From positions 1 to 35,308 of the forward strand of contig CAIPFK010000078.1 of assembly GCA_903864315.1 (NCBI GenBank): a stretch of 35,308 bases of DNA. Reading direction: 5' to 3'. A program made the translations under genes and the position numbers. Shown here in pieces: positions 15,590 to 24,004 of the stretch (positions within the stretch are counted from its first letter, which is position 1; each line of letters starts with the position of its first letter). The notes below the pieces were generated by a model that had not been told where the DNA came from, made no database searches, and saw only the letters and a program-made list of their open reading frames with translations. Source of the stretch: an uncultured Burkholderiales bacterium (GTDB taxonomy: Bacteria > Pseudomonadota > Gammaproteobacteria > Burkholderiales > Burkholderiaceae_C).

Positions 15590-16945
15590 ATGAAGCGCAT
15601 CCTCTGGGCCTTGTCCATCATTTGGGGTATAGCATGTTGCACTAGCACCTGTGCTCAAAATTTAGTCACTTTGTTCGATGCAGCCAAAAACTTTGACGCA
15701 GCGTACCTCTCGGCGTCTGCACAATACCGGGCCAATCGCTACAAAGCCGATCAAGCCTGGGGGGCATTGCTGCCCAATGTGAACTTGAGTGGAAATTCCG
15801 CCCACACGTTCACCGACTACACCCCAGACACCATCTCCACGAGTCAAAACGTGGTGCCTTATCAACGCTGGTATGGCACCCATGTGGCGACCTTGTCGGC
15901 CATTCAACCGCTCTACAGACCAGGCTTTTACGATGCATACTTGCAAAGCAAACGCCTCTTGGCCCAGTCGGTGGCGCAGTTGGTGGGGGCTGAGCAAGAT
16001 TTGCTCTTGCGACTGAGTCAAGCCTACTTTGATGTGCTGAGCTCCAAAGACAGCTTGGATTCAATTCGCGCACAAAAGACCGCCATCACGGAGCAATTCG
16101 CCTCGGCCAAACGCAACTTTGAAGTCGGCAGTGCCACCATCACCGACACTCGCGAGGCGCAAGCGCGCTTGGATTTGATCTCGGCCCAGGAAATCGCTGC
16201 AGAAAACGACCAACGCGTCAAAAAATTGGCCCTCGACCAGGTCGTTGGACAAAGCAACACCCAACCCACTCCCCTGTTGGCCTCAGCCGCCATTGAATCC
16301 TTGAGCCCCAAAAATTTGGAGTCTTGGGTCGACACCTCGGTGCAAGCCAGTCCCAATGTGCAAATTGCTCAATTGGGGCTTGAGATTGCAACGCTGGAAG
16401 TGTCCCGGGCCAAATCGGCCCACCTGCCCACACTGGATCTGGCCGCCAGCATGGGTGGCACTCGCAACGTGGGTGGCACCGCCAACTCCGGCACCTCTTC
16501 TTTGAGCTCTCACCTCTTGAACAAATCCATTGGCGTGGTCCTCAATGTCCCCTTGTTCTCGGGCTTTGTCGCTCAAAACCGTGTGCTTGAAACGACCGAG
16601 TTGGTCGACAAAGCAGAGCATGATTTGGATTACGCCAAACGCAATGCCGCCCAAGCCACTCGGGCGGCCTATTTGAATCTCATCTCGGGCGTGGGCCAAG
16701 TCGGTGCGCTGAGGGCCGCGCTCAGTTCTAGCCAACTTGCTTTGGAGTCCAATCTACTGGGCTACAACGTGGGGGTTCGTGTGAACATCGATGTGTTGAA
16801 CTCGCAAAGCCAACTCTATCAAACACAACGCGATTTGGCCAACGCCAAATACAGTGTCCTCATGGGTCAACTCAAGCTCAAACAAGCCAACGGCACCTTG
16901 CAGCCCAATGACTTGGTCGAATTGAACAACATGCTCAAGCCTTGA
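15590..16945 (+). CDS. tolC: TolC family outer-membrane efflux protein
   Basis: Outer-membrane channel protein of type I secretion and tripartite efflux systems. The 451 residues begin with a signal peptide (about residues 1-22, ending CTSTCA before QNL). Two OEP repeats follow: the first includes LLPNVNLSGN and long helical segments rich in Gln/Ala (RLSQAYFDVLSSKDSLDSI, AQARLDLISAQEIAAEND); the second includes HLPTLDLAAS, VPLFSGF and YNVGVRVNIDVLNSQSQLYQ. The family assignment is firm. No membrane-fusion protein or pump is adjacent, so it probably serves several partners. It converges on waaA with a 29-base gap and no clear terminator. Confidence 0.92.
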   Translation: MKRILWALSIIWGIACCTSTCAQNLVTLFDAAKNFDAAYLSASAQYRANRYKADQAWGALLPNVNLSGNSAHTFTDYTPDTISTSQNVVPYQRWYGTHVATLSAIQPLYRPGFYDAYLQSKRLLAQSVAQLVGAEQDLLLRLSQAYFDVLSSKDSLDSIRAQKTAITEQFASAKRNFEVGSATITDTREAQARLDLISAQEIAAENDQRVKKLALDQVVGQSNTQPTPLLASAAIESLSPKNLESWVDTSVQASPNVQIAQLGLEIATLEVSRAKSAHLPTLDLAASMGGTRNVGGTANSGTSSLSSHLLNKSIGVVLNVPLFSGFVAQNRVLETTELVDKAEHDLDYAKRNAAQATRAAYLNLISGVGQVGALRAALSSSQLALESNLLGYNVGVRVNIDVLNSQSQLYQTQRDLANAKYSVLMGQLKLKQANGTLQPNDLVELNNMLKP

Positions 16946-16974
16946 GAGCGAGAGGGTGTGGCTGCGATCTCACC

Positions 16975-18345
16975 TCACGCGTTGGACAAATACACGCCCA
17001 GTGCCAAAGCCAGCGCCTGACTTGCACCCTGGTGGGCTTTGATAAAGTCTGCACAAGACTCGCTCGCCAAGAGCCACTCCTGGGGTGACTGGGCCCATTG
17101 CAAGGCCGTTTGCAATCCCTGTGCCATGGTGGGACTTGAACGCGCAACGCCAGCGCTCAAGGCCGTGCTGGCAATGTCTTGGAAATTAAACGTGTGGGGA
17201 CCCAGCACCACGGGGCATTCATTGGCGATGGCTTCGATCAAGTTTTGCCCGCCCAAGGGCTTGAAACTGGCCCCCATCATGGCCACGTTGGCGCAGGCGT
17301 AATAAAAATTCATCTCCCCCATGGAATCCCCCAGATAAATCCTGCCCTGGCTCACCAACCCGCCACCTTGGCCGTCGCGCCCACGGGATTCATGTGGCTG
17401 GGGCTCATTGAGCGACTGAGCAAACTCGCCCAGCGTCTCAAAGTGGCTGCGACGCACGAGCTCAAAGCCAAGCGATTGAATGCGCTCAGCCTCGCCTTCA
17501 AAGCGTTCAGGATGCCTTGGGACCACCAAAAAAGCCACCGAGGCCCTCGCCTCAAGCGTGAGCCCCAAGAGGCTCTCCAAAAACAAGGCCTCTTCACCCT
17601 CGCGTGAACTCGCCAAGAGCACTTTGGCATGATCAGAACCTCGTCTCGCCCCTTGCCCCAACTGGGCTTGCGCCTCGTTGGGCTGAGCGTCAAATTTGAC
17701 ATTGCCCAACACGCCTTGAATGTTGGCACCCAAGGCCTTGAGCCTTTGTGCATCTTCAGCGGTTTGCGCCCACACCGCACTCAGTCCTCGGTAGGCTGGC
17801 TTTGCAAGCCATGCGAGTCGTTGGGCCGAGCGAAAACTTTTTTCGCTCAATCGCGCATTGACCAAGCACATGGGGATCCCACGGGATTGGCATGCTTGCA
17901 CCCAATGCGGCCACACTTCCGTCTCGATCATGATCGCAAGCGTGGGATTGAAGTGATCCATGAAACGCTGCACAGTCGCACTCGCATCCCAAGGCTGCCA
18001 GACCTGCAAGTCATCTTTGCCCAGCAACCGTGCACCTTCTTCTCGACCCGTGGCGCTGCCATGGGTGAGCAAAAACCGAATGTGCGGGTGGGCTTGTCTG
18101 AGGGCTCCCATCAGCAAACCAGCAGCGCGGGTCTCGCCCAAGGAGACTGCATGCACCCACACCCAAGGACCTCGTGCCACTGGCCCACTGAGCGTTGCAT
18201 CGTATCGGCCAAACCGCTCTTGCACCTGAGACGCGAGCAAGGGCTGGTTGACCGCACGCTTGGCCAGTCGCAGTCTGACGACTGGACACAAGAGTTGCAT
18301 CAAAACACCATACACCCTCAACGCGATGTGCTCGAGCCAACTCAT
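16975..18345 (-). CDS. waaA: 3-deoxy-D-manno-octulosonic acid (Kdo) transferase WaaA
   Basis: Transfers Kdo from CMP-Kdo to lipid A precursor at the inner face of the cytoplasmic membrane, starting the LPS core. The 456 residues have an N-terminal membrane-associating segment, the catalytic Glu in WVHAVSLGETRAA, MIETEVWPHWVQACQSRGIP, VNARLSEKSF, LLASSREGEE, VPRHPERFEGEAERI and the GT-B C-terminal signature GDSMGEMNFYYACANVAMMG with GPHTFNFQDI. ATG 18345 overlaps the waaC stop by four bases (ATGA). A longer frame to 18414 would run into waaC and is not used. A stretch near residue 330 (PHESRGRDGQGGG) is a loop insertion. Confidence 0.94.
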   Translation of the reverse strand: MSWLEHIALRVYGVLMQLLCPVVRLRLAKRAVNQPLLASQVQERFGRYDATLSGPVARGPWVWVHAVSLGETRAAGLLMGALRQAHPHIRFLLTHGSATGREEGARLLGKDDLQVWQPWDASATVQRFMDHFNPTLAIMIETEVWPHWVQACQSRGIPMCLVNARLSEKSFRSAQRLAWLAKPAYRGLSAVWAQTAEDAQRLKALGANIQGVLGNVKFDAQPNEAQAQLGQGARRGSDHAKVLLASSREGEEALFLESLLGLTLEARASVAFLVVPRHPERFEGEAERIQSLGFELVRRSHFETLGEFAQSLNEPQPHESRGRDGQGGGLVSQGRIYLGDSMGEMNFYYACANVAMMGASFKPLGGQNLIEAIANECPVVLGPHTFNFQDIASTALSAGVARSSPTMAQGLQTALQWAQSPQEWLLASESCADFIKAHQGASQALALALGVYLSNA

Positions 18346-19457
18346 GAACCAAGCCCACGCCAGTGCACGGACCTTTGAGTTTTGGCGGCAGAGCACATGC
18401 CCCAGGTGCGCCAAACTTCATCGACCTCTTGAACCCATGACGATGTTTGATCGTTGACGGCAAGGGTGGGGTCGCCCAGTGATTTTGCGCCATGCAGTTG
18501 CAACACACTGTGTTGGTAAGCCCCGTGCGACTGGGCCATTGGGCCTGTTCTCCAAGCGGTATCAAAACGGTAAATTTGTACGTGCACCAAGTCGAGCGCC
18601 ACCGACAAATGGCTGGGCCCGCTGTCGACCCCCACCGAGCCCACGGTTTGCTGCAGCCGTTGGGCCAACTCGACAAGCGTGCACCTGGGCCAAATCACCG
18701 CGCGACTCACTTGCTGGGCCACGCGTTGGCACGATTGGAGCTCACTCTCACTGCCGTGTACCAAGCAAACCTCCAAGCCACTTGCATTGAAGCGCCTGGC
18801 AAGCTCAACCCAGTGGTCCTCTGGCCAGGTTTTGTCAGCACGGGACGTGCCCATCAAAAAAGCCACCTTGGGGCTTGCAGATGTGCTTGGGCTCAGATCG
18901 AGTTCTGCGTTGGCAAGAGCAACTCCTCGCGCAACTGGCGGCACCACCAACCCAAAGTCCACCTCAGAGGAGAATGAATAACCAAGCGCCTTGGCACACA
19001 ACCACCTTGAACGCTCGAGCGCATGCAGTTGAGGCGTCAACACAATCGCCCGATCGGCCAACCACCGGGTGAGTGGCTCATAGGAGGAGCCCAAGGTGCG
19101 ATTGGCCATGGCGTACCGCACGCCAGCGGGTGTGAGCTTGGCCAATCTCGCCACCACGGCCGACTTGCTCAATCCTTGCAAATCGAATACACAGTCGTAG
19201 CGAACTTGGGTGAGTTGAGTCCAAAATTCTCGCATTTGCAAACGCGCTTTGGCATTGAAGCGTGCACGCCTCCATTGCCTCAATGCACAGGGAATGATCC
19301 GAGACAGTCCTGGGTGCATCTCCAGCACGCTTGCAAAGGCAGGTTCCACCACCCAATCGATCTCAATGCCAGGAAGGGCCTGGTGCAAGTCCTGAACCAC
19401 TGGCAAGGTGTGAATCACATCTCCCAATGAAGAGAGTTTGACCAACAACACCCTCAA
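18342..19457 (-). CDS. waaC: Lipopolysaccharide heptosyltransferase I WaaC
   Basis: Adds the first L-glycero-D-manno-heptose to Kdo2-lipid A; peripheral membrane GT-B enzyme. The 371 residues start with the family N-terminus RVLLVKLSSLGDVIHTLP (catalytic Asp in SLGDV) and contain FDLQGLSKSAVVARL, the nucleotide-sugar segment GTSRADKTWPEDHWVELARR and GVDSGPSHLSVAL. Initiation is at a TTG (19455-19457): the protein begins exactly where the family does and TTGA overlaps the stop of the upstream phosphomannomutase gene, so translational coupling is likely. The C-terminal 35 residues extend past the usual end. Confidence 0.93.
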   Translation of the reverse strand: MRVLLVKLSSLGDVIHTLPVVQDLHQALPGIEIDWVVEPAFASVLEMHPGLSRIIPCALRQWRRARFNAKARLQMREFWTQLTQVRYDCVFDLQGLSKSAVVARLAKLTPAGVRYAMANRTLGSSYEPLTRWLADRAIVLTPQLHALERSRWLCAKALGYSFSSEVDFGLVVPPVARGVALANAELDLSPSTSASPKVAFLMGTSRADKTWPEDHWVELARRFNASGLEVCLVHGSESELQSCQRVAQQVSRAVIWPRCTLVELAQRLQQTVGSVGVDSGPSHLSVALDLVHVQIYRFDTAWRTGPMAQSHGAYQHSVLQLHGAKSLGDPTLAVNDQTSSWVQEVDEVWRTWGMCSAAKTQRSVHWRGLGS

Positions 19458-20875
19458 TGTTGCGCCTCTTGGAGGCGGACTCCTGGCAAGACGTGACTGA
19501 GCAGTTGCATCATGTCTTTTTCAATTCGCGAGAGGACTGCGTCTGTGTGTCCCTCAAACCGCAACACCAGCACAGGGGTGGTGTTGGAGGCCCGGATCAA
19601 ACCAAACCCGTCATCCCAATCGATTCGCACGCCATCGATGGTGTGCAGCACTGGGTGATGCGCCAAGGCGGGTAGACCAACTGCTTGAAGGCGAGCGAGC
19701 AAGCCTTCAATGATGCCTGGCGCTTGGCCCTCTTGAATCGAGACGTTGAGCTCGGGGGTAGAGCAACTGCTGTCCAAGGCATTGAGCACGGCACTGGCGT
19801 CTGGAGAGCGGGACAAGATTTCCAATAATCGAGCACCAGCATAGGTGCCATCGTCAAAGCCAAACCAGCGTTCCTTGAAAAAGATATGACCGCTCATCTC
19901 TCCACCCAAAGCAGCACCCAGCTCCTTCATTTTGGCTTTGATGAGCGAGTGCCCCGTCTTGTACATCAAGGGCTCGCCACCTGCGCGGCGAATGGCGGGG
20001 GCCAGGCGCTGGGAACACTTCACATCAAAAACGATGTGAGCACCAGGCTCACGCGACAAGACGTCTTGTGCAAACAGTTGCATTTGACGATCGGGATAAA
20101 TGTTATGCCCTTGGCGAGTCACCACCCCCAAGCGGTCCCCATCGCCATCGAAAGCAAAACCCAACTCAGCACCATGCAACTCAATGGCGGCGATCAAATC
20201 CTTCAAGTTCTCGGGCTTGCTTGGGTCAGGGTGGTGATTGGGAAATTGTCCATCCACCTCACTGAAGAGCTCAATGACTTCAGCACCCAAGGCACGAAAA
20301 ATGGCGGGCGCTGTGGCCCCAGCAACACCATTGCCCGAATCAACCACGATTTTCAGGGGACGACTCAAATGCACATCGCCCAAGATGCGCTTACGGTAAG
20401 CGGGCAATACATCGGCTTGATGCTCAAAGCCGTGTCCTGTGGGTACACTGTCCGAGCCCAGTTCGGCCAAACGACTCAGCTGCATGGTTTCTTGCAAATC
20501 TTGGATATCCTTGCCGTAAAGCGCGCGCCCCTGGACCACCATCTTAAAACCGTTGTAGTCTTTGGGGTTGTGGCTGCCGGTGATTTGAATGCCGCTATTG
20601 CTCAAGGTGTGGGCGGCAAAGTAAAGCATGGGGGTCGTGCACATCCCCACATTGATCACCTCTAGGCCCGCTTGCACCAAGCCACTGGACAATGCGGACA
20701 ACAAGGCTGGGCCACTCAATCGTCCGTCTCGGCCAACACAAACCCTCTCCTCACCAAGTGACTTCACCAAGGTGCCGTAAGCCAGTCCCAGGTGAAAAGC
20801 AAACTTCTCGTCAATTTGAGAGGGAACGACACCACGAATATCGTAGGCCTTGAAGACGTGTGGATTGAATTTCAT
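19454..20875 (-). CDS. Phosphomannomutase/phosphoglucomutase (AlgC/ManB type)
   Basis: Interconverts hexose 6-phosphate and 1-phosphate (mannose or glucose) for nucleotide-sugar synthesis. The 473 residues contain FKAYDIRGVVP near the start, the phosphoserine loop TGSHNPKDYNGFK, the metal loop FDGDGDRLGV, the sugar loop GEMSGHIFF and the phosphate-binding RASNTTPVLVLRFEG. This is the AlgC-type dual-specificity subgroup. ATG 20875 gives the conserved MKFNPHVFKAYD start. It is the first gene of a three-gene operon with waaC and waaA, which fits supply of sugar phosphates to LPS or capsule synthesis. Confidence 0.93.
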   Translation of the reverse strand: MKFNPHVFKAYDIRGVVPSQIDEKFAFHLGLAYGTLVKSLGEERVCVGRDGRLSGPALLSALSSGLVQAGLEVINVGMCTTPMLYFAAHTLSNSGIQITGSHNPKDYNGFKMVVQGRALYGKDIQDLQETMQLSRLAELGSDSVPTGHGFEHQADVLPAYRKRILGDVHLSRPLKIVVDSGNGVAGATAPAIFRALGAEVIELFSEVDGQFPNHHPDPSKPENLKDLIAAIELHGAELGFAFDGDGDRLGVVTRQGHNIYPDRQMQLFAQDVLSREPGAHIVFDVKCSQRLAPAIRRAGGEPLMYKTGHSLIKAKMKELGAALGGEMSGHIFFKERWFGFDDGTYAGARLLEILSRSPDASAVLNALDSSCSTPELNVSIQEGQAPGIIEGLLARLQAVGLPALAHHPVLHTIDGVRIDWDDGFGLIRASNTTPVLVLRFEGHTDAVLSRIEKDMMQLLSHVLPGVRLQEAQH

Positions 20876-20935
20876 GGCTTCATTGTAGAGCCAGTTCAGG
20901 GGTTGTGCAGCTTGGAGTGGCAAAATCCAAGGACC

Positions 20936-20943
20936 GCTAAAAT
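20936..20943 (+). promoter_or_regulatory. GCTAAAAT, probable -10 region of ogt
   Basis: TAAAAT (20938-20943) in the context ACCGCTAAAAT, 55 bases before the ogt start, with the same CCGCTAAAAT core as before gloA. TTGGAG at 20912 is too far (20-base spacer) to be a good -35. Confidence 0.4.
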
Positions 20944-20962
20944 CAAACACCAGCCCCAAGAC

Positions 20963-21001
20963 ATGCCCGCAAAAACACCCTCACTGGTCAGCCCATCATG
21001 A
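20963..21001 (+). CDS. Possible 12-codon upstream reading frame before ogt
   Basis: ATG at 20963 opens a frame of 12 codons (MPAKTPSLVSPS) whose TGA overlaps the ogt ATG as ATGA. It lies after the inferred -10. The arrangement would couple translation of ogt, but there is no clear Shine-Dalgarno and the peptide may be chance. Confidence 0.2.
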   Translation: MPAKTPSLVSPS

Positions 21002-21537
21002 CAAAACCTGACGAAGCCGCTGCGAGCATTTCCAGGCTTACAACACCGCTGGGCGACATGACGCTGGCTTGCACCTCTGTGGGCGTGAGCGGATTGTGGT
21101 TCAAGGGACAAGCCCATTTTCATGAAGAAGTGCTGGCTTGGCCCACAGCCAGCCCCCATCACCCCCAACGCGAACTCCATGAGAGGACCCACGAGTGCGT
21201 GCACGCCTACTTCAAAGGGCAGCTGCAGCACTTTGAGCTTCCCATCGATTGGACGCGGTGGGGCACCGAGTTTGAAAAAACCGTTTGGCGTGCCTTGCAG
21301 GGCATTGCGTGGGGTGAAAAAATCACCTACGGGGCATTGGCCAAAGCACTCCAGCGACCGCTTGCAGCACGTGCCGTGGGTGCGGCCGTGGGCAAAAACC
21401 CCGTGTCCTTGATCGTGCCTTGCCACCGCGTTTGTGGGGCCCGTGGCGCGCTCACTGGGTATGCGGGTGGACTGGATAAAAAGATCTTTCTGTGGGCGCT
21501 TGAGAGTCCTCCGCATGATGAAAGCCTGCGCCCATGA
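20998..21537 (+). CDS. ogt: Methylated-DNA--[protein]-cysteine S-methyltransferase
   Basis: Suicide repair enzyme that moves the alkyl group from O6-alkylguanine to its own Cys. The 179 residues show the conserved WRALQGIAWGEKITYGALA helix-turn-helix region, RAVGAAVGKNPVSLIVPCHRV with the acceptor Cys142, and GALTGYAGGLDKKIFLWALE after it. There is no Ada N-terminal domain, hence the Ogt type. ATG 20998 lacks a clear Shine-Dalgarno and overlaps the end of a tiny upstream frame. It is divergent from the phosphomannomutase gene and converges on the alpha/beta hydrolase gene. Confidence 0.94.
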   Translation: MTKPDEAAASISRLTTPLGDMTLACTSVGVSGLWFKGQAHFHEEVLAWPTASPHHPQRELHERTHECVHAYFKGQLQHFELPIDWTRWGTEFEKTVWRALQGIAWGEKITYGALAKALQRPLAARAVGAAVGKNPVSLIVPCHRVCGARGALTGYAGGLDKKIFLWALESPPHDESLRP

Positions 21538-21565
21538 CACCAAGGATCAGGCCACCACAGGGGCT

Positions 21566-22480
21566 TCAATGGGCGGGTGAAATCTTCATGTTCAATTTGA
21601 GCAATTGCATCAAGCGGGAATGGGGGTCCAAAAAACTCTCCAAAATGGAGAAGTGTTGAAGTCCTTTGATTTCCTCACTCACCGGCACGATGTGTTTGCC
21701 CCAACTTGACTGGATCAAATGGCATTGGCGTTTGAACTCTTCGCTCTCCAAGCTCCCCACCACGCTCACGAGTCGTGCGTGTGCAGGGGCGGGCATGTAC
21801 GCCGGGCTCAGCGCCAACGCTTCTTTCGCGCTCATGCCCAAGGTGTCGTTTAAAAACGGGGTGCGTCGAATCGACTCCAACTCATGCAGGCCTGAAATCG
21901 ACAATGCACTTTGAATGAAGGAAGAAGGCATCTCAACGCCCCAATGTGCGCCCAACTCACGCCAACGGGCGGTGAGCATCATCGCAGCCAGGTGTCCGCC
22001 CGCCGAATGGCCCACCACATGGATATTGGACCTGTCGCCACCGAAGTGCTCAATGTGCTGATAAATCCACGACATCGCATTGGCCATTTGCATGACAATG
22101 TGCTTCATGCTCACACTCGGACACAGTGCGTAATTGAGCACCACGCTCACCACGCCAAGATCAGTCCAAGCGGGCACCAAAAATGCATGGTCCTCTTTGT
22201 ACAAACTGCGCCAGTATCCACCATGGATAAAGACCAAGACTGGTCTCTTTGTTCCTTTGGCCATGGGGGTTTTCTCTGAAACTGGATAAATATCCAAATT
22301 TTCATGCTCACCATGACCATAGGCCATCTCGAGTCTGGGGCGATTGCGCTGGGCCAACACGCGGCGCGATGCTTGCTGCCAAAACTGCAAATGCGCTGGC
22401 GACTCGGGGACCAACTCGCGGTTGTTGTACATGGCGTTAAACCACGCGGCACTATGACGCTTCAAATTGATTCTCCACAA
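21566..22480 (-). CDS. Alpha/beta hydrolase, arylformamidase-like
   Basis: A 304-residue alpha/beta hydrolase with oxyanion-hole motif FIHGGYWRSLYKED and nucleophile motif VVGHSAGGHLAAMM (Ser in GHSAG); the acidic residue and His follow in the C-terminal third (the His probably in LQHFSILES). The N-terminal YNNRELVPESP is found in kynurenine-formamidase-like esterases. No other tryptophan-catabolism gene is near, so the substrate is unknown. Translation probably begins at TTG 22480, three bases after the upstream stop; the first ATG (22432) would cut into the conserved YNNR segment. It is the last gene of an operon with two membrane proteins. Confidence 0.82.
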   Translation of the reverse strand: MWRINLKRHSAAWFNAMYNNRELVPESPAHLQFWQQASRRVLAQRNRPRLEMAYGHGEHENLDIYPVSEKTPMAKGTKRPVLVFIHGGYWRSLYKEDHAFLVPAWTDLGVVSVVLNYALCPSVSMKHIVMQMANAMSWIYQHIEHFGGDRSNIHVVGHSAGGHLAAMMLTARWRELGAHWGVEMPSSFIQSALSISGLHELESIRRTPFLNDTLGMSAKEALALSPAYMPAPAHARLVSVVGSLESEEFKRQCHLIQSSWGKHIVPVSEEIKGLQHFSILESFLDPHSRLMQLLKLNMKISPAH

Positions 22481-22483
22481 TGA

Positions 22484-23305
22484 TCAAAAGGTGACGAGAC
22501 CCGCCGAACAATACACCAAAGCGGGAAAGGTGACCATCCAGGCCCAAAAAAAACGATTCAGTCCAAAATACCAAAATACCAAAAAATGAAACACAGCCGC
22601 GACCAGGCAATACAGCTCGGCCCAGATGGGGCCGATCAACAGCACAGGAGACACTGCCTCCCAAAGCATGAAGCCCCAACTGCAAAGCTTGGCCACCCAA
22701 GGACGGCGAAACACACTGGTGCTCTTGAGTGGGCCGTAGATCCCTGCATCGAGAAAAATCACCAACGCGTCTCCACTGCGCCACTCAGCGCGCTTGAGCT
22801 TGACCCAACCCGAAACAAAATAAGATGACATGGCGTGCAGCGAAATGTACCAAAGTGAAGCGTTGTGGGCGAGTTTTTGTCCCACAAAGGGCGTGAAAAA
22901 TTCGGCCAAGAAAAGCCCACTCACCACCACCAAGGTCATGAAGTCGCTCCCGCCATTGAACGCTCCCCTGAACCGAAACAAAAGCAAGACGGTGCTCGCG
23001 AGCAAGAAAAGCATGAGCTCCCAAGGCGAGCCCCAGAGCATCAAAACCACAGCACTCAAAGACCTGAGTAAAAACAAGCCTCTGAGCTGAGACGGCGCAA
23101 ACAGCCAACCCAGGGCCGACAACACCCCTGTTGCGCGCGTTGGCATCTCTTTGACTTGAAGCGACCAGCGCCAAACGCCCTCTTCTGAGAATTCATGAAG
23201 CTTGGACTGCATGCCCAAGAACTCAATGCTTTGAATGAGCAAACTCCACCCCAAGAGCACTTGCACTCCTCGGTAGGCCCACTCAAGACTCAAGGGCGCG
23301 ATCAT
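22484..23305 (-). CDS. Multi-pass membrane protein, HTTM/DoxX-like
   Basis: A 273-residue inner-membrane protein with about six or seven hydrophobic segments. Polar signatures are FRFRGAFNGGSDFMTL, LWYISLHAMSSYFVSGWVKLKRAEWRSG and FHFLVFWYFGLNRFFWAW. They resemble, from memory, the HTTM (vitamin K-dependent carboxylase-like) or MauE/DoxX-type proteins of this order; no activity is known for these. ATG 23305 overlaps the stop of the preceding gene (ATGA), and the hydrolase starts three bases after its end, so the three are translated together. Confidence 0.7.
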   Translation of the reverse strand: MIAPLSLEWAYRGVQVLLGWSLLIQSIEFLGMQSKLHEFSEEGVWRWSLQVKEMPTRATGVLSALGWLFAPSQLRGLFLLRSLSAVVLMLWGSPWELMLFLLASTVLLLFRFRGAFNGGSDFMTLVVVSGLFLAEFFTPFVGQKLAHNASLWYISLHAMSSYFVSGWVKLKRAEWRSGDALVIFLDAGIYGPLKSTSVFRRPWVAKLCSWGFMLWEAVSPVLLIGPIWAELYCLVAAVFHFLVFWYFGLNRFFWAWMVTFPALVYCSAGLVTF

Positions 23306-23850
23306 GGGTCAATTGGACCCGAGGCCAGCATCACGTGGGAGTCACGCTGTGGCTCCCAGTGTGCCCGTGAGGGCAACTCCACGCGAAGCTCAAACTCAAA
23401 AGCTCGAATGGGCTTGGCACTCGCTTGGGTCAACGCCAAGCGCATGCGGTTCACCACCATCTGATAGGTCACCAAAGCCCTTGCATCTTGCCCATCGCCC
23501 AGCGCATTGATGTCGGCCACCAAATGCTCCACCAAGTTTTGTGAGGCCAAGTCCAAATTGACCCTGGGGTTGTAAAAGAGGTGATGAAGGCGACGCGCGT
23601 GCCTGGGGTAAACGACGGACCACGGCCCCCACCTCAAATCGTTGTCCAAAACACGCCCATACAAGCGAGGTGCATAGCCCACGGCATGAAAGAATTTCCA
23701 ATTGGGGAAAAAAGCTCTTAAAAAAAACCACCACCGACCCTTGACCTCGCGAGTCTTATAGCGAATGGCCAACATCAAGAGTAAAAAATAGACTACAAAA
23801 AAAATAATGACCATGGTTTGAGCGATCAACAAGTGCCAAGGTCTGTCCAT
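23302..23850 (-). CDS. Small membrane-anchored protein of unknown function
   Basis: A 182-residue protein not recognised by function. It begins MDRPWHLLIAQTM and has one strong N-terminal membrane helix (about residues 9-28, VIIFFVVYFLLLMLAI), then a basic, aromatic-rich segment (RWWFFLRAFFPNWKFFHAVG) and a soluble domain with YPRHARRLHHLFYNPRVN. The FFPNWKFF motif recalls small proteins found beside HTTM-type proteins. The soluble part probably faces the cytoplasm or lies on the membrane. ATG 23850 places the helix at the N-terminus; the longer frame to 23922 adds a non-conserved stretch. It is the first gene of the operon with the HTTM-like protein and the hydrolase. Confidence 0.7.
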   Translation of the reverse strand: MDRPWHLLIAQTMVIIFFVVYFLLLMLAIRYKTREVKGRWWFFLRAFFPNWKFFHAVGYAPRLYGRVLDNDLRWGPWSVVYPRHARRLHHLFYNPRVNLDLASQNLVEHLVADINALGDGQDARALVTYQMVVNRMRLALTQASAKPIRAFEFELRVELPSRAHWEPQRDSHVMLASGPIDP

Positions 23851-23897
23851 TATCGTGCATGGCGTGAAAGACTTGAAGCCGTCTCCAAGGTGCAGGC

Positions 23898-23923
23898 TTT
23901 GGGGAAAAACCTGTATCCCCAAA
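23898..23923. promoter_or_regulatory. Perfect 7-bp inverted repeat in a divergent promoter region
   Basis: TTTGGGG (23898-23904) and CCCCAAA (23917-23923) with a 12-base spacer, in the 154-base gap between the membrane-protein operon and the CoA-transferase operon. It has no T tract and lies upstream of both start codons, so an operator is more likely than a terminator. Confidence 0.35.
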
Positions 23924-24004
23924 ACACGCCACCTCTGTTAGCATCTCCCCCTCCACCAAGCCCACACTGATGAGGCTCAATTTCCGCCTTTTCGGATTCC
24001 CTCC

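Noticed and set aside
23840-23850. GATAAT before the small membrane protein as its -10
   Set aside because: It overlaps the start codon, so transcription would begin inside the gene.
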